Origin: Halothermothrix orenii H 168
GTDB taxonomy: Bacteria; Bacillota; Halanaerobiia; Halanaerobiales; Halothermotrichaceae
Direction: 5' to 3'
Length of the DNA stretch: 64,000 nt
Assembly: GCF_000020485.1 (NCBI RefSeq)
Contig: NC_011899.1
Location: 1,334,501 to 1,398,500 of the forward strand
The position numbers and the translations under genes are program-made. Shown here one piece after another: positions 19,279-26,543 of this stretch (the stretch's first letter is position 1; every line of letters starts with the position of its first letter). Under the pieces are notes generated by a model that searched no databases, was not told the origin of the DNA, and saw only the letters and a list, made by a program, of their open reading frames with translations.

Positions 19279-20241
19279 TCAACTCCTACTTTCGTATTTT
19301 TCATAGGCCCTTATAATTTCCTTAACCAGGTCATGGCGAACAACATCCTGTTTGGTCAAATAAATAAAATCAATCCCCTTAACATCTTTCAGGACCTTTC
19401 TAACCTGGTTTAAACCCGAATTTTTGTGTTGGGGAAGGTCCACCTGGGTAATATCTCCAGTAATAACCGCTTTGGAATTAAACCCAATTCTGGTCAAAAA
19501 CATCTTCATCTGTTCAGGTGTAGTATTCTGGGCCTCATCAAGTATAACAAAGGAATTATCCAGGGTTCTCCCCCGCATATAGGCAAGGGGAGCAATTTCG
19601 ATAATATCTTTTTCCAGATACTCATTTACCTTTTCGGGACCAAGTACATCATATAAAGAATCGTATAAAGGCCTTAGATATGGATCAATTTTATCCTGCA
19701 TGTCTCCAGGTAAGAAACCGAGTTTTTCCCCGGCCTCTATAGCAGGTCGTGTTAAAATAATACGTCCCACATTTTTATTTAATAGAAATTTAACCGCCAT
19801 AACCACGGCAAGATAAGTCTTACCGGTTCCGGCTGGCCCGATGGAAAAAACAATATCTGAACTCTTCATGGCCTCAACATAAAGCCTCTGACCCAGGGTC
19901 TTTACTTTGATCTTTTTACCACGATAGTTTACCTGTAAAACATCATTATATATTTTATTCAAATCTGCCTGATTATTGGTTTTCAACAGTTCGAGGGAAT
20001 ACCTGACCTCCTGTTCTGTTAATAATTTATTTTCAGTTGTAATTTTCATTAACTCTGATAAAAGTCTTCTGACAAATTCAACTTCTTCTTCATCCCCAAT
20101 AATTTTTATGGTATTCCCTCTACTAATTAACTGAACACCTGTCCTGTCCTCTATTAATTTTAAATTATTGTCCTTGTTACCTACCATATTTCTTAATAAC
20201 TGGTAATTATTAATTTCAAATTCTTTTTCAGTCGCTACCAC
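19279..20241 (-). CDS. phoH: PhoH-like ATPase
   Basis: N-terminal KH-like segment (residues 15-70), then a P-loop ATPase with Walker A GPAGTGKT at 135-142 and Walker B VILDEAQN at 232-239. Members act in RNA metabolism together with YbeY, and the two genes share this operon. The start is a GTG seven bases after GAGGAGGG; it overlaps the yqfD end by 14 bases. 320 residues, complete. Confidence 0.95.
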   Translation of the reverse strand: MVATEKEFEINNYQLLRNMVGNKDNNLKLIEDRTGVQLISRGNTIKIIGDEEEVEFVRRLLSELMKITTENKLLTEQEVRYSLELLKTNNQADLNKIYNDVLQVNYRGKKIKVKTLGQRLYVEAMKSSDIVFSIGPAGTGKTYLAVVMAVKFLLNKNVGRIILTRPAIEAGEKLGFLPGDMQDKIDPYLRPLYDSLYDVLGPEKVNEYLEKDIIEIAPLAYMRGRTLDNSFVILDEAQNTTPEQMKMFLTRIGFNSKAVITGDITQVDLPQHKNSGLNQVRKVLKDVKGIDFIYLTKQDVVRHDLVKEIIRAYEKYESRS

Positions 20242-21382
20242 CAGGACCCTCCTCGTCTGTAATTTTAGCTATATTTTCTTCAGTCTGGATTAATAATTTA
20301 ATTTTAACCACATTTTCATTTTTGGTTTCTATAACCCGGGAGTTAACATTTAAAATAATAGTCCCGGAATCTATCTCCCTGAGTATTTTTTTTAAGGCTT
20401 TTTCTTTAGCCAGAAAAAGCGCCGTCTTATAGCTTCTTTTTCCTTTGACATACTTTATCTGCCTGTACTCTTCTCTAATTAATTCTATAGGAATGCTGAG
20501 ATTCCTCCATTCCGGGAGAGATTTAATTTCTTTTCTTATCCTGTAAGACTTCCAGTCAGGTTTATTCCATGGAATTGATAACCCATATTCTCCAAACTTC
20601 AATCTATAAATAGTTTTAGATTTTCCAGTATATTTTACCTCTTTATAATTTACAGGGACCTTACCTTCTGCCTCATACCAGACATAAGCCCTGACAATAC
20701 CCCGGGCCCTCTCGTTTTTATCACGCTTGATAATAAGAGGTTGACCTGATAATACCGTATCTCCTTCTTCAACAACCGCTTTTCCCTTTAAAACAATGAT
20801 TTCTTTTATCACTCCACTTTTAGCTGCAATGAGGTGTCCGGGTTCTGTTTTTTCTACTATTTTCTTTTCAACGGTCTCAATAAAAAGCCTGCTTCCCTGC
20901 CATTTAACATCCACCCAGGCCAGGCGAGGCTCTTCCTTCAGAATAATGCTTTCCAGCCGTTCAGGATTAACCCTGTTTTTTAAAATTCCGGGTCTTACCC
21001 CTTCTTCTTTAAGGATGTTAATAATCCTTTCTTCAGGTATTTTTTCAAGACCCTCAATGCCAATAAATAATAAAAAATTTGAGCCAACATAAAGTATTAA
21101 AAATAATATTAAAAAACCTACCAAAAGAAAATAATTCTGTTTTGCTCTGGTAATAAGGAAAGGAAGGCCACATTTATCCATTATCCTGACCCGGCACATC
21201 CGTTTCCTGACAAGAGGTCTTAATTTATTAAAATTCTTTATATCTATTTTGGCCAGATATCTGGATTTGTTTTCACGCTTAACATCCCACAGAATAATTT
21301 CCTTTTCAATGATCTGGTTTATAAACCTTTCCAAGGCATTCCCGGTAATTTCAATTAAAAGATAACCCTGGATAAAATTCAT
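20228..21382 (-). CDS. yqfD: YqfD family sporulation protein
   Basis: Membrane protein of the YqfD/SpoIV-type family. A short N-terminal domain (MNFIQGYLLIEITGNALERFIN) precedes a single membrane helix near residues 90-115 (YFLLVGFLILFLILYVGSNF) and a large outside beta-rich domain (GVRPGILKNRVNPERLESIIL, AKSGVIKEIIVLKGKAVVEEGDTV). I place the start at MNFIQGYL, the usual family beginning; an upstream TTG is also possible. It follows yqfC by 27 bases, the normal pair. The exact role in sporulation is not settled. Confidence 0.88.
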   Translation of the reverse strand: MNFIQGYLLIEITGNALERFINQIIEKEIILWDVKRENKSRYLAKIDIKNFNKLRPLVRKRMCRVRIMDKCGLPFLITRAKQNYFLLVGFLILFLILYVGSNFLLFIGIEGLEKIPEERIINILKEEGVRPGILKNRVNPERLESIILKEEPRLAWVDVKWQGSRLFIETVEKKIVEKTEPGHLIAAKSGVIKEIIVLKGKAVVEEGDTVLSGQPLIIKRDKNERARGIVRAYVWYEAEGKVPVNYKEVKYTGKSKTIYRLKFGEYGLSIPWNKPDWKSYRIRKEIKSLPEWRNLSIPIELIREEYRQIKYVKGKRSYKTALFLAKEKALKKILREIDSGTIILNVNSRVIETKNENVVKIKLLIQTEENIAKITDEEGPGGSD

Positions 21383-21409
21383 TATTTTTCTCAGCAAAGT
21401 TAACGCCCC

Positions 21410-21679
21410 CTACCCCTGCTCGTAGTTTAGCCCGGTTAATTTTCCCGACAGGGATAAGTGATCGGTCTGTATTTCTTCAATAACAAGATCCTGTCCGGTA
21501 ACAATCAGGTAACCGGATTTAACCCTGATTTTAACCTCATCAGCCTGGTAGAGGGCAATTCCTTTATGATTTTCCAGGTATATCTTTTGCTGGCCTACCA
21601 TCATTAATAGTGGTAAATCAAGTACAACTTCCGGAGATAACTCAAAAATATCACAAAACTGTTTTTTTAAACCTTCCAT
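21410..21679 (-). CDS. yqfC: YqfC family sporulation protein
   Basis: An 89-residue small protein with the YabP/YqfC fold signature: LDLPLLMMVGQQKIYLENHKGI, then VKIRVKSGYLIVTGQDLVI. Family members are produced in the mother cell during sporulation and are encoded immediately before yqfD, as here. It is the first gene of the yqfC-yqfD-phoH-pgpH-ybeY-dgkA run and has a purine-rich GGGAAGGGGG somewhat far upstream of its ATG. Confidence 0.88.
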   Translation of the reverse strand: MEGLKKQFCDIFELSPEVVLDLPLLMMVGQQKIYLENHKGIALYQADEVKIRVKSGYLIVTGQDLVIEEIQTDHLSLSGKLTGLNYEQG

Positions 21680-21774
21680 AATTAGAATATCCCCCTTCCC
21701 TCTTTTACAAAATTTATGCGAGAGAAAAGGGAAATAATACTGGTTAGGAATATGAGCCAGAAGAATTCTCTTAT

Positions 21775-21802
21775 ATTATAACACAATAATTATTTCTTAC
21801 AA
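21775..21802 (-). promoter_or_regulatory. Candidate sigma-A promoter for the yqfC-yqfD-phoH operon
   Basis: On the minus strand TTGTAA is followed after 16 bases by TATAAT, about 95 bases before the yqfC ATG. The surrounding gap (21680-22043, 364 bases) otherwise holds only AT-rich sequence and the hairpin after the DUF421 gene. Because yqfC is a sporulation gene elsewhere while phoH/ybeY are vegetative, a vegetative promoter here is reasonable, and a mother-cell promoter may also exist. Confidence 0.55.
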
Positions 21803-21986
21803 GTTTTACAAAATTAGTTTTATTCTCTATATACTCCGGTATGACAACCTCAACAGATCAGTACAACCCTGACCATCTGTAAAAAAATTGAATGGTGAGT
21901 AAAACTGAAATTTATCTCCCGGTTTTGCAACTATGAAAATCAATTATAAAAAAATTGTAAAAAAAATAATAACTCTAAAATTAAGA

Positions 21987-22012
21987 CTGCTGACTATTAA
22001 CTAGTACAGCAG
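21987..22012 (-). terminator. Hairpin, probable terminator of the DUF421 gene
   Basis: A ten-base-pair stem CTGCTGACTA/TAGTACAGCAG with one bulged A and a five-base loop, about 32 bases after the DUF421 stop codon. The downstream T-tract on the minus strand is weak (TTAATTTT). This is the only structured part of the 364-base gap before yqfC apart from the promoter. Confidence 0.55.
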
Positions 22013-22043
22013 CCCTTTCTGAATAATATTTTTTTCTCCTGAT

Positions 22044-22679
22044 TTAATCATCTTCTTTTAATTTAATTATCTTTAATTTTTTCTCCTCACTTAACATTGC
22101 CAGTATAATTTGAGAAATCTCAAGTTCCCTTTTTTTAAGCATATTTTTTATAAAAAACTCATCTACCCCTATAATATCAAGGTTTATTTCATTAATTTTA
22201 CCATCTACAATAACCGGCAGGTTAATCTTGTCCTGTATTTGATTGGTAATCACAGTTAACTCACCGGTAGTTTCCAGGAATGCCAGCTTTATTTCATGCA
22301 AATTAAAAACATTTTTCTTTCTCAGTTGTAATAAAAGATTACTTACCGTATATCTTATCTTCTTTAAAGCCTTAAAGTCTATTTCCCCTTCTCTGACTAA
22401 AACCACCGGTTTTCCATTAATAAATTGCCTTAAAGACTTACTTTTAAGGGAAACAAAAGAAATGAGTATTTCAAGAAAAACCAGTAGAACAATGGGGGTT
22501 ATCCCTTTAATAAGATTTATTTTTTCTTTGTCAATTGGAATAACCGCAAGTTCAGCAATAAGAATAGCTACCACCAGATCAAAGGGAGATAGTTTACTTA
22601 TTTCCCGCTTTCCCATCAATCTTACCAGGATAAGCAGTACCAGATAAACGGTAATGGTCCTTATTATTATATTTATCAC
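22044..22679 (-). CDS. DUF421 family membrane protein (YetF-like)
   Basis: Three N-terminal membrane helices (TVYLVLLILVRLMGKREISKLSPFDLVVAILIAELAVIPI...), then the DUF421 soluble domain with INGKPVVLVREGEIDFKALKKIRYTVSNLLLQLRKKNVFNLHEIKLAFLE split here only for description. The LSPFDLVVAILIAELA and GKP-VLVREG motifs identify the family. In spore formers homologues include SpoVAE-cluster-adjacent proteins and YetF; the function is unknown. Transcribed alone, between the secretin operon and yqfC. Confidence 0.85.
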   Translation of the reverse strand: MINIIIRTITVYLVLLILVRLMGKREISKLSPFDLVVAILIAELAVIPIDKEKINLIKGITPIVLLVFLEILISFVSLKSKSLRQFINGKPVVLVREGEIDFKALKKIRYTVSNLLLQLRKKNVFNLHEIKLAFLETTGELTVITNQIQDKINLPVIVDGKINEINLDIIGVDEFFIKNMLKKRELEISQIILAMLSEEKKLKIIKLKEDD

Positions 22680-22835
22680 TCTTTATCAGTCCCCATTTAT
22701 CCATATTAGACTGTATCAATATTTTATAGTTTTACAATTTACTTTGCAGAAATAAAGATGTCTTTAAACTTTGTATTCCTGATATAATAGATAAATTAAA
22801 GATGATTTTACAGAGATAAAGATATCTTTAAACAC

Positions 22836-23261
22836 TTATTGTGCCCTGAATCTAAAACCCATCATTATGTCCTGGATATTTTCACCCTCTTCCTCTGTCA
22901 TCTTCCATCTAATCCCGGCTCTAAATTCGGGAAAAATTGTGTATTCTAAACCAAGGACAAAGGTATTATTATTATCATTAAATTTTCCGGAACAGTTAAC
23001 ATTCCAGTTATTATATTTTATACTACCACCGAGGTTTATATAAGAACCTGGCATAAATTTTTCCCGGTTAATATCCAGAGATAATGGAAATATTGAAGCT
23101 TTTAATTTTGCTTTATTAAAAATGGTTTCATCATAAAGTCCCCAGTATACCCGGGTTTTTTTATAATTATCATATTCCACATAATTGCTAAAATATAAAC
23201 TATCTAACAATAATAAATCCAAACCAAGGGAAATCCTCCCGGTCTTTTCACCTCTTTCCAC
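22836..23261 (-). CDS. Barrel-like C-terminal part of a secreted protein split by a -1 frame change
   Basis: A 141-residue reading frame rich in alternating beta strands (GSYINLGGSIKYNNWNVNCSG, FVLGLEYTIFPEFRAGIRW), ending in GFRFRAQ. This resembles the last strands of an outer-membrane barrel, although the final residue is not the usual Phe or Trp. The listed GTG start has no good ribosome binding site. The frame stays open upstream to 23426 and reads PSVKFLNKRELNIFF before it, so this is probably the C-terminal half of the protein at 23357-24097, reached by a -1 shift at the A7 tract. Joined length would be 420 residues. Confidence 0.6.
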   Translation of the reverse strand: MERGEKTGRISLGLDLLLLDSLYFSNYVEYDNYKKTRVYWGLYDETIFNKAKLKASIFPLSLDINREKFMPGSYINLGGSIKYNNWNVNCSGKFNDNNNTFVLGLEYTIFPEFRAGIRWKMTEEEGENIQDIMMGFRFRAQ

Positions 23262-23355
23262 TGACCCATAAATTCTTCTGTTACCTCCCCGCTCTACATC
23301 GATTATAACATCATCACTGTTAAAAAATATATTTAATTCTCTTTTATTTAGAAAC

Positions 23356-23383
23356 TTTACAGAAGGTTTTTTTCTTCTGTAAA
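23356..23383 (-). other. Candidate frameshift or slippage site A AAA AAC inside a hairpin
   Basis: In the mRNA sense, GAA GAA AAA AAC CTT CTG TAA ends the upstream frame; the heptamer A AAA AAC is in the correct phase for a -1 slip, which continues into CCT TCT GTA AAG and the barrel-like frame. The tract A7 is at 23367-23373. A perfect ten-base inverted repeat (TTTACAGAAG and CTTCTGTAAA) encloses it with an eight-base loop, and its 3' arm contains the zero-frame stop. Confidence 0.75.
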
Positions 23384-24097
23384 AATATTGTTCAATGTGG
23401 AGACATTCCCGAGAAGTACAGTCGATTTATCGGTTATTCTGCCTACTTCAATCATTTTAGCTGTTGCATACAGGACTACAAATTTTAATGAATCATTATC
23501 CTCCCTCTTAACCATTAAAAAAACGGGTCTTCTGGTTGTCGGAGTTAAGGATTTAATAGTTTTAATTCTAGAAACCATATCTCTATACTGTATTGAAAAA
23601 TATATTTCGGTTATTATCTTTTTTTGTGAAGTAATTAATTGTTCAGGGACAAGTTTTATTTTAACGGTATTTTCTTTAGTATTAATCATACCATGATTTA
23701 TGTCTTCTATTTTAAACACTACTGGTCTGTCTTCAAGGGTAACCAGGTAAATATCTTGATAATAAAAGCGATGAACCTCAGAATTATTTACATTAATTAT
23801 ATGATTTACTCCCATTAATTCCATTAATTCCGGGTCAGATATAATTACCCAGCCTTTATCAGAAATTTTTTTATTGATATTAACACTGATATCAATATTC
23901 TGTTCAGATTGGTTATTAAATTCAACAAATTTCAATATATATAGTACATTTTCCTGATTTACACTAACTTCTGTATTATTATTTATTTGATTAGAATCTT
24001 GCTTATATTCTATCTTACCACTGGCCTGGACAGGGAGTCCAGCCAGTAATATTATCAGGAAACTTAAAGCAACAACAAAAACCCTGCTATCTATCAT
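23357..24097 (-). CDS. Secreted beta-rich protein of the secretin operon, N-terminal part
   Basis: Signal peptide (residues about 1-26, VFVVALSFLIILLAGLPVQAS) followed by a 220-residue beta-rich region with no family I recognise. It begins with Asn-rich sequence, and the mid part reads QDIYLVTLEDRPVVFKIEDI and KNTVKIKLVPEQL-like strands. The strong AGGAGGA site lies seven bases before the ATG. The zero frame stops nine bases after an A7 tract; the -1 frame continues for 176 residues into a barrel-like domain. It directly follows the secretin gene, so it may be an outer-membrane partner of the secretin. Function is inferred from context only. Confidence 0.65.
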   Translation of the reverse strand: MIDSRVFVVALSFLIILLAGLPVQASGKIEYKQDSNQINNNTEVSVNQENVLYILKFVEFNNQSEQNIDISVNINKKISDKGWVIISDPELMELMGVNHIINVNNSEVHRFYYQDIYLVTLEDRPVVFKIEDINHGMINTKENTVKIKLVPEQLITSQKKIITEIYFSIQYRDMVSRIKTIKSLTPTTRRPVFLMVKREDNDSLKFVVLYATAKMIEVGRITDKSTVLLGNVSTLNNIFTEEKNLL

Positions 24098-24109
24098 ATA
24101 ACTGTCCTC

Positions 24110-25267
24110 CTACTTAATTGTTGGAGTCACAAATATTAATAATTCTCTATCTCCGGTATCATTTACTTTTTTGGTAAAAAGCCATCTTAATAAAGGAATT
24201 TTATTTAATCCAGGTACAGACTTTTTATAATTATAATCATCCTGTAAAGTCATACCGGCTATAACCGCTGTCTGACCACTTGCTACCCTGACTGTAGTAT
24301 CAAGTGTGTTTTCTCTAACTGCTATTTCAGGTAATTTAGAATTTACGAAATGGCTTATTGAAGGTGAGAAATCAAGTATCATTTCATCTTTAGAAATTAA
24401 CCTGGGGGTTACTTTTAAAGAAATACCCACTTTAATATCTTTAAAGTACTCTATTTCCTCATCCTCTGTAATAAATAAGGTCTGTTTTTCTCCAATGAAT
24501 AACTCCGCTGGCTCTCCATCCATGACGACAATACTGGGGTCAGCATGTATTTTAGCCTTTTCCTCTTCCTGTAAAATTTCAAGTCTGGTCAACAAATTTT
24601 CGAATATATTACCATTTAAAACCAGTGATGACCCATCATATTTTAAGTTTAAAGATGGATTATCCTTTTCCCGATATTCAAGAAAACCTGTCCCCAGTTT
24701 TTTGAGTTCTTTTGTTGAAACTTCACTGACTACTACTGTAATTTTAATCTGTTTTCTAGGTTTATCAATCCTCTTAATAAGATTAATTATTTTTTCCATC
24801 TTTGTCGGCGGTGCAGAAATAGATAACATGTCTCCTTTATGGTTTCCATAAACATAATCTTTAAGGTGGGGAGGAAGTATTGATAATACTGTGCTGACAG
24901 ATACATTCTCCAGGTCAACAATCCTGGTATTGATCAGGTCACCAAAATTCCGACTCCCGGGGTCAGCCAGTCCAACCAGATAATAGTTATCCTTATGGTA
25001 AAAGGTATAACCCCCACCAGATAATATTATTTCCAGAGCCTTTTCCAGGGGAACATTATTTAAATCTGCCGTAACAACACCCTCTACTGTATAATCAGGT
25101 ATAATATTTACTCCCGTTTGCAGTGAAATTTCATTGAGGGCTTCCCGTAATGGTGTCTCATAAAACACAATTGTAACCCGGGGTTGACTTTCATCTGCCA
25201 GCAGCACCCCAGTGGTGATTAACAAAAAAATTAATACTAAAACATTAATCCTGATAGACCTGTCCAT
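24110..25267 (-). CDS. Stand-alone outer-membrane secretin
   Basis: Signal peptide 1-24, then an STN/N0-like domain (TIVFYETPLREALNEISLQTGVNI, residues 29-95), one N1-type repeat (RIVDLENVSVSTVLSILPPHL, DMLSISAPPTKMEKIINLIKRIDKP) and the secretin domain, roughly 230-385, with EEEKAKIHADPSIVVMDGEPAELFIG, ASGQTAVIAGMT and the closing VPGLNKIPLLRWLFT...RELLIFVTPTI. At 385 residues it is shorter than type II or type IV pilus secretins (fewer N domains). No ATPase, inner-membrane platform or prepilin peptidase is encoded nearby. A secretin implies an outer membrane. Confidence 0.9.
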   Translation of the reverse strand: MDRSIRINVLVLIFLLITTGVLLADESQPRVTIVFYETPLREALNEISLQTGVNIIPDYTVEGVVTADLNNVPLEKALEIILSGGGYTFYHKDNYYLVGLADPGSRNFGDLINTRIVDLENVSVSTVLSILPPHLKDYVYGNHKGDMLSISAPPTKMEKIINLIKRIDKPRKQIKITVVVSEVSTKELKKLGTGFLEYREKDNPSLNLKYDGSSLVLNGNIFENLLTRLEILQEEEKAKIHADPSIVVMDGEPAELFIGEKQTLFITEDEEIEYFKDIKVGISLKVTPRLISKDEMILDFSPSISHFVNSKLPEIAVRENTLDTTVRVASGQTAVIAGMTLQDDYNYKKSVPGLNKIPLLRWLFTKKVNDTGDRELLIFVTPTIK

Positions 25268-25292
25268 AAGTGTACCCCCTGTTTTCGTCTTT

Positions 25293-25709
25293 TTATTTAA
25301 TAACCCTGATAGAAACAGGTATCTCCTTCTTTTTTATTACTTTTTCTTCTTTATATACTGTAAATATTAAATTTCCCTGCAACCTGTCTTTATCATTATT
25401 TCGTGGCACTTTAAAGGCCACCAATAACCTTCCCTTTTGATAACCTGATAATCTAATATTGTTATTAATAATATCTATCCATGGTTTTAAATCAGGGTTC
25501 TTACAGTTCAGCAGTACCTGAGCAGCAAGATTATTTTTGAGTTTAAAAACCATTGTTTTTCTCTGACCACCATGAAGCTTTATATTTATCCTGTTGGGTT
25601 TTATAATAACACCCTTATCCTTAACAGTGGAATATAAAAAGTCACCCTTTTTTATTTCTATATCCCGGGTTTTAATAACCCGGACATGTTTCCCTATTTT
25701 TAAAAACAC
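25293..25709 (-). CDS. C-terminal Ig-like part of the PapD-like chaperone, split by a -1 frame change
   Basis: 138 residues from a GTG with no clear ribosome binding site. It starts in the middle of a beta strand; upstream in frame it reads RLAAGTYQIR, which completes the GTY-x-I-R-V motif common near the end of PapD-like secreted domains. Residues 40-138 look like a further Ig-like domain (VIIKPNRINIKLHGGQRKTMVFKLKNN). The frame opens only at 25760, just before the A7 tract in the end of the upstream gene, so it is best read as the C-terminal part of a 391-residue protein. Confidence 0.62.
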   Translation of the reverse strand: MFLKIGKHVRVIKTRDIEIKKGDFLYSTVKDKGVIIKPNRINIKLHGGQRKTMVFKLKNNLAAQVLLNCKNPDLKPWIDIINNNIRLSGYQKGRLLVAFKVPRNNDKDRLQGNLIFTVYKEEKVIKKKEIPVSIRVIK

Positions 25710-25714
25710 CCGAA

Positions 25715-25751
25715 TCTGATAGGTACCTGCCGCTAATCTTTTTTTATCAGA
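25715..25751 (-). other. Candidate frameshift or slippage site A AAA AAA inside an inverted repeat
   Basis: In the mRNA sense the upstream gene ends CTG ATA AAA AAA GAT TAG. A -1 slip on the in-phase heptamer A AAA AAA continues into AGA TTA GCG GCA GGT ACC, the frame of the downstream part. The A7 tract is 25739-25745. A seven-base inverted repeat TCTGATA/TATCAGA encloses the site, and AGGT lies a few bases upstream. Confidence 0.72.
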
Positions 25752-26467
25752 CCTGTAATCTTAATAATACTAACGGGATAAACCCTTATGGTAGTATAGT
25801 TTGTCTTTTCAAGTGCCGGACTAATAAGTTTTACCCTGTCTACCAGCCTGTTATTACTGTCTCTAATGGTAGCTTCTCCTGACAGGACACAATCCAGCAA
25901 TGAAGGATTTTTTACATGTACAACCATCCTGGGAAGACCCTCATTATTTTTTCTTAAATCTATATCAAGTATTTTGACCTGAGGTCTAAGCCCCGGGGTT
26001 TTTACCCTGATATTAATCCGGACAGCATACTGAATAACATACTGAAGACCACTTTTATTTTCCTTCCTGGTCCGTAACATAAGAACTACTGTTTTGGTCC
26101 CCCGGGCCTGTAAGGGGACTTTTACTTTTCCTCTGATAACTTTTTTATGCCCGGGGTGTAATATAATTTTTCTTTTATCCAGCTTTACCCATTGAGCCGG
26201 TTCATAACTGTTTAAATCCTGTATTTTACGGTAATTTAAAGACCCATCTATTAGCTGAACTAATTGATATAGAGATACATTTACTTTTTCCTCATGTTTA
26301 TCTGCCGTCAAAACAATCTGGAAGTCTCTTTCCGCCCCCGGTTTGGCTTCAAGGTTTATCACCATTGGAGATACACCGGCTGATTCAACATTATAATTTA
26401 TTAAAACCGCAGATATTAAAGATAAAAAGATACAAATAAATACCTTCCTGAGAAATTTCAAGGTCAA
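25733..26467 (-). CDS. PapD-like periplasmic chaperone, N-terminal part
   Basis: Signal peptide about 1-30, then a PapD-type first domain at residues 31-130 (AGVSPMVINLEAKPGAERDFQIVLTA opening, QWVKLDKRKIILHPGHKKVIRGKVKVP, KTVVLMLRTR). A second Ig-like domain follows from about 133 (PQVKILDIDLRKNNEGLPRMVVHVKNPS). The zero frame ends within that domain, four bases after an A7 tract; the -1 frame supplies the missing strands. The start is TTG (a second TTG is two codons later) behind GGTGGTGACAGG. Such chaperones normally serve usher pathways, but a secretin gene follows here instead. Confidence 0.72.
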   Translation of the reverse strand: MTLKFLRKVFICIFLSLISAVLINYNVESAGVSPMVINLEAKPGAERDFQIVLTADKHEEKVNVSLYQLVQLIDGSLNYRKIQDLNSYEPAQWVKLDKRKIILHPGHKKVIRGKVKVPLQARGTKTVVLMLRTRKENKSGLQYVIQYAVRINIRVKTPGLRPQVKILDIDLRKNNEGLPRMVVHVKNPSLLDCVLSGEATIRDSNNRLVDRVKLISPALEKTNYTTIRVYPVSIIKITGLIKKD

Positions 26468-26491
26468 AATCCTGTCACCACCTTTTTTATT

Positions 26492-26528
26492 AGAAGAAGG
26501 AGGTGTTTATCTGTAACCTCCTTCTTCT
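26492..26528 (-). other. Strong hairpin between the pilin-like and chaperone genes
   Basis: A perfect twelve-base-pair stem (AGAAGAAGGAGG and CCTCCTTCTTCT) with a thirteen-base loop, 16 bases after the stop of the pilin-like gene. On the minus strand it is followed by AATAAAAAAGG, not a T-tract, so it is not a standard terminator. It could act as a 3' stabiliser or partial terminator that raises the amount of pilin-like mRNA over the assembly genes, as in known fimbrial operons. One arm contains an AAGGAGG sequence that it would mask. Confidence 0.7.
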
Positions 26529-26543
26529 TATAAAATTACCCGA

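Noticed and set aside
18519-19316. Plus-strand reading frame of about 265 codons opposite pgpH
   Set aside because: Low-complexity Ser/Arg/Leu composition, antisense to the conserved PgpH extracytoplasmic domain, no start signals.
21841-21960. Possible small gene or RNA upstream of yqfC
   Set aside because: No reading frame with a start signal and no stable hairpin in this part of the gap.
22836-26467. Calling the two split genes plain pseudogenes
   Set aside because: The frames on both sides are well kept, the breaks coincide with canonical slippery heptamers and the secretin and pilin-like genes are intact; decay is possible but not the best explanation.
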